Shown piece after piece: positions 51,773 to 61,251 of a stretch of 64,000 bases of DNA. The notes under the pieces were generated by a model, which worked only from the letters and a program-made list of their open reading frames with translations, made no database searches and was not told where the DNA came from. The DNA lies in the NCBI GenBank assembly GCA_005239435.1, contig SZNP01000001.1:1054001-1118000 (forward strand), given 5' to 3'. Position 1 is the stretch's first letter. Each line of letters begins with the position of its first letter. Both the position numbers and the translations under genes were made by a program. This stretch comes from Halorussus salinisoli (GTDB lineage: Archaea; Halobacteriota; Halobacteria; Halobacteriales; Haladaptataceae).

Positions 51773-54060
51773 CGGACCAGGAACTCGCCCGCGACCTCGG
51801 CTTCCTCGAAGCGTACACCATCGGTCTCGGCACGATGATCGGCGCGGGTATCTTCGTCCTGCCGGGCATCGCCGCCGAGGCGGCGGGACCGGCGAGCATG
51901 ATTTCGTTCACCATCGGCGGTCTCGTCTCGCTACTCGCGGCGCTCTCGCTGTCGGAGTTGGCGACGGGCATGCCGAAAGCCGGCGGTAGCTACTACTACG
52001 TGAACCAGTCGCTCGGGAGTTTCTTCGGGAGCATCGTCGGGTGGGGCATGTGGGCCGGCCTGATGTTCGCGTCGGCGTTCTACATGCTCGGGTTCGGTCA
52101 GTACCTGACCTACTTCGTCCCGATGGGTTCGACCGGCGTGGCCGTCGCCGCGCTCGTCATGGCCGCCATCCTGACGGGCGTCAACTACTACGGCGTCAAG
52201 GAGACCGGCGCGCTCCAGAACGTCATCGTCCTCGCGCTGGTCGGCCTCATCGTCGTGTTCATCGCGTTCGGCCTCCTGAACGTCGATATGGAGACGCTCG
52301 CCCCGTTCAACCCCAACGGCTGGCCCGCGGTCGCGGCCACCGCCGGACTCATCTACGTCTCGTTCATCGGGTTCGAGGTCATCGCCACCAGTGCGGAAGA
52401 AATCAAGAATCCGAGTCGAAACCTCCCGCTGTCGATGATTGCGGCGGTCGTCACGCCGACGCTCCTCTACGTGTTGGTGATGTTCGTCAGCACGGGGACC
52501 CTCTCCATCGACGTCCTCGCCGACACGAACATTCCGGTCGCCCGCGTGGCCGAGACGATGATGAGTTCGTTCGGAACGCTCGAACTCGGGCCGGTCTCGC
52601 TGTCGATGGCCGAGGTGGGCGCGTTCGCCATGGTGGTCGGTGCGATGCTGGCCACGGTGTCGAGCGCGAACGCGTCCATCCTGTCGGCGGCACGGGTCAA
52701 CTTCGCCATGGGCCGGGACGAGATTCTCACTAACTGGCTCAATCAGGTTCACGACCGATTCCGGACGCCCTACCGGGCCATCGTCGCGACCGGCGCGGTC
52801 ATCCTCGCGCTCATCGCCAGCGGCGTCCCCATCGGGACGCTGGCGGAAGTCGCGTCCTTCTCGTATCTCGTCACCTACTCGCTCGTCCACGTCGCAGTCG
52901 TCGTGATGCGCCGGGCCGACCCCGCCGACTACGACCCGGCGTTCCAGATTCCGAGCGTCCTCTACCCGGTCGTCCCTATCGTCGGATTCGTCGCCTGTAT
53001 CGCCATCCTCCTCCAGATGAGTTTCGTCGTCCAGGCCGTCGGTGTCGCTATCGTCGTGGTGGGTATCGCGTGGTACTTCGCGTACGCCCGCGACCGGGCG
53101 ATTACCGAGGGACTGGTCGGTGAGGCGATCGCGCCGGAACCGACGACTGCGACGGACGGCAAAGGAAACTATCGCGTCGTCGTCCCCGTCGCCAATCCGG
53201 ATACCGAGCGTGACCTGCTCCGGTTGGCGGCCGCCAACGCGCACGCCCACGAAGACAAGGCCGCCGAAATCATCGCCGTCAACGTCATCGAAGTGCCACA
53301 GCAAACGTCGCTCTCGCAGGACGTCGAGTTCGAGGAAGAGCGCGTCCAGCGCCAGCAGGAACTCCTCGATGCGGCCCGAGACATCGCCGAAGACCTCGAC
53401 ATCGGTATCCGGACGCGAGCAATCGTCGGGCGGAACGTCGGCGACGTCGTCGTCGACGTTATCGACGACGAGCAGGCCGACCACGTGCTGATGGGTTGGA
53501 AGGGGTCGCGGAGCGCCCGCGAACACATCCTCGGGTCGAACATCGACCGGGTCGTTCAGGACGCACCCTGCGAGGTCACGCTGGTGAAACTCGCGACGAC
53601 CGAACGCGACGATACGGTCGAGGACGTCGTCGCACTCGCGGGTGAAGGTCCTCACGCACCCGTGGCGGCCCGCCGAGCCGCCGAGTTCGTTTCGACCACC
53701 CGCGGAGACGCCTCGCTCACGTTACTCAACGTCCAGCAACCCGACGAGGAGTCCGACCCGCGGGAGCGCGGCGAGGAGGTAATCGCCGACGTGGCGGAGC
53801 AGGCCGGCATCGAGTACGTCGACTACGAAACGAGCGTGATAGTGAGCGAAGACGTCGAAGAGACGCTGCTCGAATCGGTCGCGGCGTTCGACACGGTCTG
53901 CGTGGGTGCGACCCGCTCGGGGTCGGTCTCTCGGGCGCTGTTCGGGTCGATTCCCGAGACCATCGGCGAAGAGGTAGATTCGACCGTGGCGATGGTTCGC
54001 GGACGGAAGGAGACGACGCGCAGCGTCCGAGAAGGAGTCATCGACCGGTTGAACGAGTAG
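51769..54060 (+). CDS. APC-superfamily permease with two C-terminal Usp domains
   Basis: A 763-residue fusion. Residues about 1-440 carry 12 hydrophobic segments with GLGTMIGAGIFVLPG, the APC substrate-binding loop. Residues about 462-605 and 620-750 are Usp-like domains (NYRVVVPVANPDTERDLL, VLMGWKGSRSAREHILGSNIDRV, and a second, weaker one ending in GSVSRALFGSIPETIGEEV). The Usp part may regulate amino-acid or polyamine transport by nucleotide binding. Confidence 0.92.
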   Translation: MTDQELARDLGFLEAYTIGLGTMIGAGIFVLPGIAAEAAGPASMISFTIGGLVSLLAALSLSELATGMPKAGGSYYYVNQSLGSFFGSIVGWGMWAGLMFASAFYMLGFGQYLTYFVPMGSTGVAVAALVMAAILTGVNYYGVKETGALQNVIVLALVGLIVVFIAFGLLNVDMETLAPFNPNGWPAVAATAGLIYVSFIGFEVIATSAEEIKNPSRNLPLSMIAAVVTPTLLYVLVMFVSTGTLSIDVLADTNIPVARVAETMMSSFGTLELGPVSLSMAEVGAFAMVVGAMLATVSSANASILSAARVNFAMGRDEILTNWLNQVHDRFRTPYRAIVATGAVILALIASGVPIGTLAEVASFSYLVTYSLVHVAVVVMRRADPADYDPAFQIPSVLYPVVPIVGFVACIAILLQMSFVVQAVGVAIVVVGIAWYFAYARDRAITEGLVGEAIAPEPTTATDGKGNYRVVVPVANPDTERDLLRLAAANAHAHEDKAAEIIAVNVIEVPQQTSLSQDVEFEEERVQRQQELLDAARDIAEDLDIGIRTRAIVGRNVGDVVVDVIDDEQADHVLMGWKGSRSAREHILGSNIDRVVQDAPCEVTLVKLATTERDDTVEDVVALAGEGPHAPVAARRAAEFVSTTRGDASLTLLNVQQPDEESDPRERGEEVIADVAEQAGIEYVDYETSVIVSEDVEETLLESVAAFDTVCVGATRSGSVSRALFGSIPETIGEEVDSTVAMVRGRKETTRSVREGVIDRLNE

Positions 54061-54253
54061 CGGGCGGGTTGGCGGTCACGACCTGTCCGTCTTTGAGACA
54101 GGAGAATCTTTCTCTGAGAAGTGATTTCGTTTGCTTTCAGTGATTATACGTTGGTGGGGGGAGAGTGGCCGCGAGTGTCGGGGAGAAGCGGTCTTCGAAA
54201 TCCCCGCCCGGTCGCGCAACGGGGCGGCAGACGGTAGTTAGCGTCACCGGGTG

Positions 54254-56188
54254 CTACCGACCGAACCCCGGCAGATTGGCGAGAACGGCGTCCAACTCCT
54301 CGTCCAGCACTGCCTCTAGTTCCCGGACGCCGGGTTTCCCCGCGCGGTCGGGATTCGCCAGCACCCGGACCGTCTCGGTACCGACCGGCACGAAGTCGAG
54401 CCCCAGTTTCTCGGCGGTCGCGCGCAGGCCGAGTCCGGCGTCCGCCTGCCCTCCGGCGACCTTTCTGGCGGGACTCTCGTGGGCCTTCGCCGCGAGTTCG
54501 AAGCCGTCGATGGACTCCACGAGGTCGTGGCGGGTCGCGCCGCGCTCGTCGGCGAGGTCGGCGAGCGCGTTGCCGAGGGTGGTCCGGAGGCCGGAATCGC
54601 TCCCCCGGTTCACGAATCGCAGGTCGCGGTCCACCAGGTCCGCGAGGCCCCCGACCTCCTCGGGGTTACCCGCGGGCACGACCAGTCCCCACTCGCGCTC
54701 GTAGGTCCCGAGTTCGGTCGCGTCGATGCCGCGGTCGTCCGCGGAGTCCGTCGACGTGACCGCGACGTCCGGCACGCCGTCGCGGAGTCTGCGCAGTCCC
54801 TCGCGCGACCCGACCGAGAGGTAGCGCGGTCGTTCGAGGGCGTCCAGCAAGCGCGCCAGCGCGGGGTCGTCCTCGCCGACGCCCAGCACCGTGGGCGGGC
54901 GCACGTCGGGCGAGAACAACTGGACTTCGACGGTCTCGCCCTCGGCGACGTAGGCGGTGTCTGCCGGCACCTCGACCACGCCGTCGGCCTCCACGAGGCT
55001 GGTGGTCGCGCCGCTTCCCTTGTCCACGGCGTAGGCCAGTAGGCTCCCGGTGGCGCTACTCGCGTTTTCCGAGGCGCGGTGCGCCTCGCCGTCCTCGACC
55101 AGTCCGACGGGCATCATCCGCATCCGGCCCTCTCCGTAGCGCTCTTCGGCGGCCATCCGGGCCTCGACTGTCGCCGTCACGGGTTCCGGAACGCCAGCGG
55201 CCCGCCGAATCGCGGGCGCGACGAACGTCCGGAAGATGGTGAGCGCCGAGACGGGGTAGCCCGGTAGCCCGACGTAGGCCGACTCGCCCACGCGACCCAC
55301 GAGCATCGGCTTGCCGGGCTTGACCGCCACGCCGTGCATGAGGAGTTCGCCGCGCTCCTCGATGACCCGGTAGATTACGTCCACCGCGCTCGCGCTGGTC
55401 GAACCGGACGAGAGGACGAAGTCGCACTCGTCGGCGGCCTCCCGCAGAATCCGCTCCATCTCGTCGTAGTCGTCGCCCGCGTGAGGGTAGAGTTCGGGGT
55501 CGCCGCCCGCCTCCTCGACCGCGGTGGCGATGGTGTAGCTGTTCACGTCGTAGATCTGGCCCGCCGCGCTGTCTACCGACTCGCCGGGCCGGACCAACTC
55601 GTCGCCGGTCGAGACGATGCCGACAGTGGGCTTCCCTCGGACCGGGACCGACTCGACGCCGAGCGCCGACAGCAGCCCGATTTCGCGGGCCGTGAGCCGC
55701 GTGCCGGGACCGAGTGCGCGCTCGCCGGCCGCCACGTCCGCGCCCGCGAGCATCACGTGGTCGCCCGGCGCGACGGCGGTGCGAACGAGGACGGAACTGC
55801 CGTCTTCCGACTCTTCCGTGCGCTCGACCATCACCACGGCGTCCGCGCCAGCGGGCATGACGGCGCCGGTCGAGATTTCTACGGCTTGGCCCTCGCGGAC
55901 TTTCACGTCTGGTTCCTCGCCCGCGTGGACCGTCCCGGCGAGTTCGAGGTTCGCGGGTTCGGTCTCGTCAGCGCCGAAGGTGTCGCGGGCGCGCACGGCG
56001 TAGCCGTCCATGCTCGCGCGGTCGAACCCCGGCACGTCGAGGTCGGCGTCGATTCGCTCGGACAACGTTCGTCCGCGGGCGTCGGCGAGGGGGACTTCCT
56101 CGGAGTCGGGCGTGAGGTCGAGGCTGGCGATCGCGTCTCTGGCGTCTTCGGGGTCCGAGAGGTCTCTGAACTCCTTTCTGTCGGTCAT
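54254..56188 (-). CDS. moeA: MoeA-type molybdenum cofactor protein with C-terminal PBP-like domain
   Basis: A 644-residue protein. The MoeA region spans about residues 1-410 (GFDRASMDGYAVRA, VSTGDELVRPGE, SSGSTSASAVDV, HGVAVKPGKPMLVG, VGLPGYPVSAL). Residues about 415-644 resemble a periplasmic-binding/LysR-effector fold (FVNRGSDSGLRTTLGNAL, HESPARKVAGGQADAGLGLRA), as in many archaeal MoeA fusions. Likely handles molybdate or tungstate insertion with metabolite sensing. Confidence 0.9.
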   Translation of the reverse strand: MTDRKEFRDLSDPEDARDAIASLDLTPDSEEVPLADARGRTLSERIDADLDVPGFDRASMDGYAVRARDTFGADETEPANLELAGTVHAGEEPDVKVREGQAVEISTGAVMPAGADAVVMVERTEESEDGSSVLVRTAVAPGDHVMLAGADVAAGERALGPGTRLTAREIGLLSALGVESVPVRGKPTVGIVSTGDELVRPGESVDSAAGQIYDVNSYTIATAVEEAGGDPELYPHAGDDYDEMERILREAADECDFVLSSGSTSASAVDVIYRVIEERGELLMHGVAVKPGKPMLVGRVGESAYVGLPGYPVSALTIFRTFVAPAIRRAAGVPEPVTATVEARMAAEERYGEGRMRMMPVGLVEDGEAHRASENASSATGSLLAYAVDKGSGATTSLVEADGVVEVPADTAYVAEGETVEVQLFSPDVRPPTVLGVGEDDPALARLLDALERPRYLSVGSREGLRRLRDGVPDVAVTSTDSADDRGIDATELGTYEREWGLVVPAGNPEEVGGLADLVDRDLRFVNRGSDSGLRTTLGNALADLADERGATRHDLVESIDGFELAAKAHESPARKVAGGQADAGLGLRATAEKLGLDFVPVGTETVRVLANPDRAGKPGVRELEAVLDEELDAVLANLPGFGR

Positions 56189-56591
56189 CGGTTTCGGTCT
56201 CCTGATTCTCGCTGGGTCGGTGTTTTCGGGGTCGTTCGACGGGTACTGGTCGGAGAAGCCGGATTGGTCGCAGAAGTCGGAATCGACGAGAAGGGCTGGG
56301 AAGCCCCCGCCCGCCGAGCAGTCGCGCCGTCGGCGCGACGACGCCAGCGCGCGCCGGTCGCTGGCCGACCAACCGTCGCGTTTCGTGGTCCTTCGCATTC
56401 ACCGTCCTCGGCGGACTGAAAGGGCGAGCGCGCTCCGGGAACCCCGACGACGTAAGCACTGGAGGGCGTCCCGGCAGGGTCGCCCGAAGCGCGCAACGGG
56501 TCGCGGGGGCGGAGCGCGCGAGGGCTTTCGAGGCAGTCGTCACGACCGACTCGTTCGCGGTAACGTCGCTGAGACGAACTCGTTTGCATCG
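56189..56591. other. Gene-free region between moeA paralogues, with hairpins
   Basis: No gene in about 400 bases. It contains an 8-bp hairpin (GTCGCGCC/GGCGCGAC, loop GTC, 56321-56339) and a nearby GGGCT/AGCCC hairpin. The promoter of the 54254 gene must lie at its left end. Confidence 0.5.
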
Positions 56592-57857
56592 TCACGCCGA
56601 CCACTCCCAGTCCTGAACCGCCACGGTCTCGCCCTCTGGAATCCCCTCGCGGCCCTCGGGCACTTCGACCCACCCGTCGGCCAGTGCTACGCTGGAGAGG
56701 ACCCCGGACCCGGAGGCCCTGGTCGGCGTCGCAATCCGCTCGCCCTCTTCGTCCCCCTCGCGCAGTTGCACCCGGGCGAACGTCCGGATTCCGGGTTCGC
56801 TCCGAATCTTCCGGTCCAAGCGCGCCTCGGTCGTCGGGAACGACTGGCGGGGAAGGCCGCCGATCTCCTTCATCGCGGGCCGGAGGAACTGGACCGCGTT
56901 GATGATGCACGCGACGGGGTAGCCGGGGAGCATGACGACGGGAGTCTCCTCGACCACGCCCACTGCGACCGGGTGGCCGGGCTTGAGCGCGACTCCGTGG
57001 AACAGGATCTCGCCGAGGTCCGAGACGACTTCGGGGAGCAGGTCGCGCTCGCCGACGGAGGACCCGCCGGTCGTGACCACCACGTCCTTGGTCAGGTCGC
57101 GCTGGATGGCCGCCCGGAGCGCGTCGTGGTCGTCGGTCACGACGTCGCGGTAGGTCGCTCGGCCGCCCCATCGCTCGACGTAGCGCGAGACCGTCAGGCC
57201 GTTCGTCTCGACGACTTCGCCGGGGTCGGGATTCGACTGGACCAGTTCCTCGCCGGTCGGAATCACCCCGACCGTGGGTCGCTCGCGGACCGTCACGGTA
57301 TCGACGCCGACCGACTTGAGGAGGCCGAGGTCGGAGGGCCGAAGGCGATGACCGGGGTCGTAGAGGTGCTGGCCCGACGCCACGTCCTCGCCGACCGGCG
57401 CGACGTTCTCGCCCTCCGCGACTGCATCGAAGACTTCGACCTCGTCGCCGAACTCGTCCACCTGCTCTATCATCACTACGCTGTCCGCGCCGGAGGGGAG
57501 TTCGCTCCCGGTGTGGACTCGGACCGCGGCGTCCGGGGTCACCTCGTCCGGTCCGTCCTCTTCGTCGGCCTCCCCGGGGCCGCCTGCGTGCCGAAGCACC
57601 TCTGGCGACCGGTCGCTCGCGCCGAAGGTGTCCTCGGCACGGACCGCGTAGCCGTCCATCGCCGCTCTGGGGTAGTGGGGCACGTCGCGCGCCGCGACTA
57701 CTTCCTCGGCGAGCGCCCGGCCGTCCGCGGCGGCGAGTGGTACCTCCTCGGTCCGGTCGTGGGGCTTCGCGGCGGCGAGCAGGCGCTCGCGGGCGTCCGC
57801 GACCCGGGTCTTGTCCTTGAACCCGGACTGCTTCCGGTCCGGTTGTTCTTCGCTCAT
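56592..57857 (-). CDS. moeA: MoeA-type molybdopterin molybdenumtransferase, second copy
   Basis: A 421-residue protein with intact MoeA motifs (YPRAAMDGYAVRAEDTFGA, PSGADSVVMIEQ, VIPTGEELVQ, TGGSSVGERDL, HGVALKPGHPVAVG, LPGYPVACIINAVQFL). Differs from the 54254 paralogue in lacking the C-terminal binding domain. One copy may serve molybdenum and the other tungsten, an inference from two-MoeA archaea. Confidence 0.92.
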   Translation of the reverse strand: MSEEQPDRKQSGFKDKTRVADARERLLAAAKPHDRTEEVPLAAADGRALAEEVVAARDVPHYPRAAMDGYAVRAEDTFGASDRSPEVLRHAGGPGEADEEDGPDEVTPDAAVRVHTGSELPSGADSVVMIEQVDEFGDEVEVFDAVAEGENVAPVGEDVASGQHLYDPGHRLRPSDLGLLKSVGVDTVTVRERPTVGVIPTGEELVQSNPDPGEVVETNGLTVSRYVERWGGRATYRDVVTDDHDALRAAIQRDLTKDVVVTTGGSSVGERDLLPEVVSDLGEILFHGVALKPGHPVAVGVVEETPVVMLPGYPVACIINAVQFLRPAMKEIGGLPRQSFPTTEARLDRKIRSEPGIRTFARVQLREGDEEGERIATPTRASGSGVLSSVALADGWVEVPEGREGIPEGETVAVQDWEWSA

Positions 57858-57951
57858 GTGTGGAAATCCGCCTGCCGCGGGCAAAAACGTGTGGGAAAGC
57901 CCCGCAGACCGGACCACACCCTTTTTCGCCCTTCCGTCCTAACACGCAGGT

Positions 57952-58308
57952 ATGTCAGCGCTTCGTGAGGCCATGCGGGAGTTGCCGGACGCGGTGTTCG
58001 CCGACCTGCTGGAGAGCGACGACGCCTACCTGTTGGTCATCGACCTGCCGGGGGCCAACGAGAAGACGGTGGACGTGGGCGTCGCCGAGGGGCGACTCGA
58101 GATCGAGGCGCGTCGGGAGAAAGACGTGCCGATGGACTTCTCGTACCTCCAAGAGGAGCGTTCGCTGTTCCTCGACGCCGACCTGCCACTGCCGCCGGAC
58201 GCCACCGGGGCGGGCGCCGAGGCGACCATCGACCGCGGCGTGCTGGAACTTCGCCTGCCCAAGCGCGACGCCACACCGGAGCAGGAAATCCCCATCGAGA
58301 GTCGGTGA
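57952..58308 (+). CDS. Hsp20/alpha-crystallin-like small chaperone
   Basis: A 118-residue protein with the alpha-crystallin fold: LLVIDLPGANEKTVDVGVAEGRLEIEA near the start and ATIDRGVLELRLPK near the end, the G-V-L-x-L-x-L-P motif. Nine bases separate its stop from the next gene, so an operon with ABC1 kinase is likely. Confidence 0.88.
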   Translation: MSALREAMRELPDAVFADLLESDDAYLLVIDLPGANEKTVDVGVAEGRLEIEARREKDVPMDFSYLQEERSLFLDADLPLPPDATGAGAEATIDRGVLELRLPKRDATPEQEIPIESR

Positions 58309-58317
58309 CCCCGCGGG

Positions 58318-59991
58318 GTGGTCACACTGGCTAACCTCCGTGCGTACCGGCGGTTCTTCGTCGTCGCGTACCACTTCCTGCCGCTTCTGCTGAGTTACGC
58401 CCGCGACAGACGCCGGTACCTGCTGTTCGGCGGTCCCCGCCGCGTCGATAGCCAGACGCGCGTCGAGCGCGCGAACACCCTGCTGGAGTCGCTGTTTACT
58501 CTCGGCCCGACGTTCATCAAACTCGGGCAACTCCTCTCGACCCGGCCCGACGTCCTGCCGCCCGAGTACGTGGACGTCCTGTCGAAGCTACAGGACGAGG
58601 TGCCGCCAGCGCCGTGGGCCGAGGCGCGGGCCGTCCTCGAAGACGAACTCGGTCCGGTCGAGGAGCGATTCGACGACTTCGATTCCGACGCCATCTCCGG
58701 TGCGAGTCTCGGACAGGTCTACACCGCCGAAGTCGATGGGACGGAGGTGGCCGTGAAAGTTCGACGGCCCAACATCGAGGAGCTGGTGAACGCCGACCTC
58801 CGAGTGATTCGGTGGTCGCTTCCGATTCTGCTCCGGTTCCTCGGACAGGCCCGGGCGTTCTCGCTGGAGAACCTCGCCGACGAGTTCGATCGCACGATTC
58901 GCCAAGAGATGGACTACGACCGGGAGGCCGCCATGCTCGAAGAGATTCGGTCGAACTTCGATGGCGACGACGCCGTGGCGATTCCGGCGGTTCTCGACTC
59001 GCACTCGGGACCGCGCGTGCTGACGATGGAGTACATCGCGGGCACCAAAATCAACGACGTGGAGGAACTCGACGCGATGGGTCTGGACCGCCACGAGCTC
59101 GCGGTCAACCTGCAGGAGGCGTACCTCCAGATGCTGCTGGAGGACGGGGTGTTCCACGCCGACCCTCACCCCGGCAATCTCGCGGTGTGCGACGACGGCA
59201 CCATCGTCTTCTACGACTTCGGGATGTCGGGCCGGGTGGACGAGTTCGTCCAGAACAAGATAATCGACTTCTACATCGCTGTCGCCAATCAGAACATCGA
59301 CGGGATTCTCGACGCCCTCGTCGAGATGGGTACCCTCAGTCCCGAGGCCGACCGGGCGACGATGGGCAAGGTGATGGAACTCGCCATCGAGGACGCCCGC
59401 GGTGAGGACATCGAGACCTACCGCGTCCAGCAGATCGTCGAACAGGTCGAGGACACCATCTACGAGTTCCCCCTGCGACTGCCCTCGAATCTCGCGCTGG
59501 TCCTGCGGGTCGCCACCGTGGTCGAGGGAGTCTGCGTCACGTTGGACCCCGAGTTCGACTTCATCTCGGTGGCGACCGACTACCTGACCGAGCAGGGCTA
59601 CCGCGAGGAGTCGATAAAGCAGTTCGCCGGGGAGGCCAGCGACCAGGTTCAGCGGTCGGTCCGGTCGTCGGTTCGGGTCCCCCCGAAACTGGAGGACGCC
59701 TTGGACCGCATCGACCGCGACGACTTCTACGTCCGGGCAGACGTGGAAGACGGCAACGACGTGTTCGAGGTGCTGGCCAAGCGCCTCGTCTACGGCATGC
59801 TGTTGGCCTCCGGGGCGTTCTCGACCGCGTTCCTCTACGCGCTGGCCGACGTGGAGGCGGCCGCAATCGCGGCGGCCTTCTCGGTGGGCATCGCGCTCCT
59901 GCTCTACCGGACCTTCCGCGAGCGCAAGGGGACGCGGGTGACGCCGCAGTTCACCCGTCACGAGATGCGCCAGCGACGAGGCGGGGAGTGA
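58318..59991 (+). CDS. ABC1/UbiB-family atypical kinase
   Basis: A 557-residue protein. FIKLGQLLSTRPDVLPPEY is the KxGQ motif; ISGASLGQVYTA is the Ala-rich loop; VAVKVRRPNIEE contains the invariant Lys; FHADPHPGN and VFYDFGMSG are the catalytic and metal-binding loops. Two C-terminal hydrophobic segments anchor it. The family supports isoprenoid-quinone lipid metabolism. GTG is the only suitable start. Confidence 0.92.
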   Translation: MVTLANLRAYRRFFVVAYHFLPLLLSYARDRRRYLLFGGPRRVDSQTRVERANTLLESLFTLGPTFIKLGQLLSTRPDVLPPEYVDVLSKLQDEVPPAPWAEARAVLEDELGPVEERFDDFDSDAISGASLGQVYTAEVDGTEVAVKVRRPNIEELVNADLRVIRWSLPILLRFLGQARAFSLENLADEFDRTIRQEMDYDREAAMLEEIRSNFDGDDAVAIPAVLDSHSGPRVLTMEYIAGTKINDVEELDAMGLDRHELAVNLQEAYLQMLLEDGVFHADPHPGNLAVCDDGTIVFYDFGMSGRVDEFVQNKIIDFYIAVANQNIDGILDALVEMGTLSPEADRATMGKVMELAIEDARGEDIETYRVQQIVEQVEDTIYEFPLRLPSNLALVLRVATVVEGVCVTLDPEFDFISVATDYLTEQGYREESIKQFAGEASDQVQRSVRSSVRVPPKLEDALDRIDRDDFYVRADVEDGNDVFEVLAKRLVYGMLLASGAFSTAFLYALADVEAAAIAAAFSVGIALLLYRTFRERKGTRVTPQFTRHEMRQRRGGE

Positions 59992-60064
59992 GCGTTTTAG
60001 GATAGCCAAAAACTAGTTTGCGTTTTGGAAAACTCTTTTTGAGTAGTAGTGAGAAGACCGAGAC

Positions 60065-61006
60065 ATGGGACTACTGGAGAATCTCGTGCTGGTGTTCGTC
60101 GCGGGCCTCGTGACCGCGCTGGCGACGGGACTCGGCGCGATTCCGTTCTTCGTCGTGGACGATTTCAGCGACCGCTGGAACGTCGCGCTGTGGGGCGTGG
60201 CGTCGGGTATCATGGTGTCGGCGTCGCTGTTCGGTCTCGTCAACGAGGGGTTGGCCTACGCGGCGGGCGGCTTTCCCACCCTGATGGTCGGCGGCCTCCT
60301 CACGGGCGTCGTGCTGGTGGAAGTCGCCGATTGGGCGCTCGACGCCATCGACATCGAAGGAGACGACGAGTCGTCCGAGAGCGCACACCACTCCGAGGGG
60401 AGTGACGACCACGCGGGCGAGGACCACACTCACGAGACTGAGGAGGTCCACGCGGACGGCGGCGGTCACAGCCACGACGAACACGCGATGGAGGCCGAGG
60501 CGTTCGCCGAGGGCGACCTCAAGAAACTCGTCCTCATCCTCGGCATCCTGACGGTCCACAGTTTCCCCGAAGGCGTCGCGGTGGGCGTCTCGTTCGCCGA
60601 GTTGGGACTCGAAGGGGGCATCCCAGTCCTCGGCTTCTCGGTGCCTCTCCTCGCCGTCTTCATGACCGTCGCCATCTCCATACACAACATCCCGGAGGGG
60701 ACTGCCATCGCCATCCCGATGCGCGCGATGGACGTGAGCAAGTGGCGGATGGTCGGCGCGGCGGTGTTTTCGAGTCTGCCCCAACCTATCGGCGCGGTCA
60801 TCGCCTTCGCGTTCGTCCGGTGGGCCAAGGAGTTCCTTCCCTTCGGTTTCGGGTTCGCCGCGGGCGCGATGATTTATCTAGTCGCCACCGAGTTCATCCC
60901 CGAGGCGCTCGAAACCGGCGAGCACCTGCCGGGAGAGGGCCACCGGGAACTGGTCGTGGGTCTCTCACTGGGCGTCGCGGCGATGGTTCCGCTGATGTAC
61001 GTGTGA
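60065..61006 (+). CDS. ZIP-family metal transporter
   Basis: A 313-residue transporter with eight hydrophobic segments. The metal-transfer helices are LTVHSFPEGVAVGV and AISIHNIPEGTAIAIP. Between helices three and four is a His/Asp/Glu-rich loop (about residues 100-150) as in zinc-selective ZIPs. It probably imports zinc or a related divalent metal. Confidence 0.93.
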   Translation: MGLLENLVLVFVAGLVTALATGLGAIPFFVVDDFSDRWNVALWGVASGIMVSASLFGLVNEGLAYAAGGFPTLMVGGLLTGVVLVEVADWALDAIDIEGDDESSESAHHSEGSDDHAGEDHTHETEEVHADGGGHSHDEHAMEAEAFAEGDLKKLVLILGILTVHSFPEGVAVGVSFAELGLEGGIPVLGFSVPLLAVFMTVAISIHNIPEGTAIAIPMRAMDVSKWRMVGAAVFSSLPQPIGAVIAFAFVRWAKEFLPFGFGFAAGAMIYLVATEFIPEALETGEHLPGEGHRELVVGLSLGVAAMVPLMYV

Positions 61007-61251
61007 CTCGACGAGGGTACTGGCTCCGTGGAAGTGTCCACCCTCGATTCCGCCGGACGTCTCCCGAATCGCGTCGGTCGGTCTCTCGAACGTCTACGTC
61101 TACTGGGCCGACTGTCCGGTATTAGCGCCGCTCTGGCCGCGTATCTCGACGGCTTCGACCTGCTGGAATCGCGACGTGGACGTGTCGGTGAACGTCGAGT
61201 ACGGATTTCCGGCTTCCCCTGACTTTACTCCCCTCCCGCCGTAGGCCCTGC

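Noticed and set aside
51931..53655. 574-codon minus-strand frame opposite the APC permease
   Set aside because: It is antisense to conserved transmembrane and Usp sequence. The translation is Arg/Asp-rich and repetitive without a domain.
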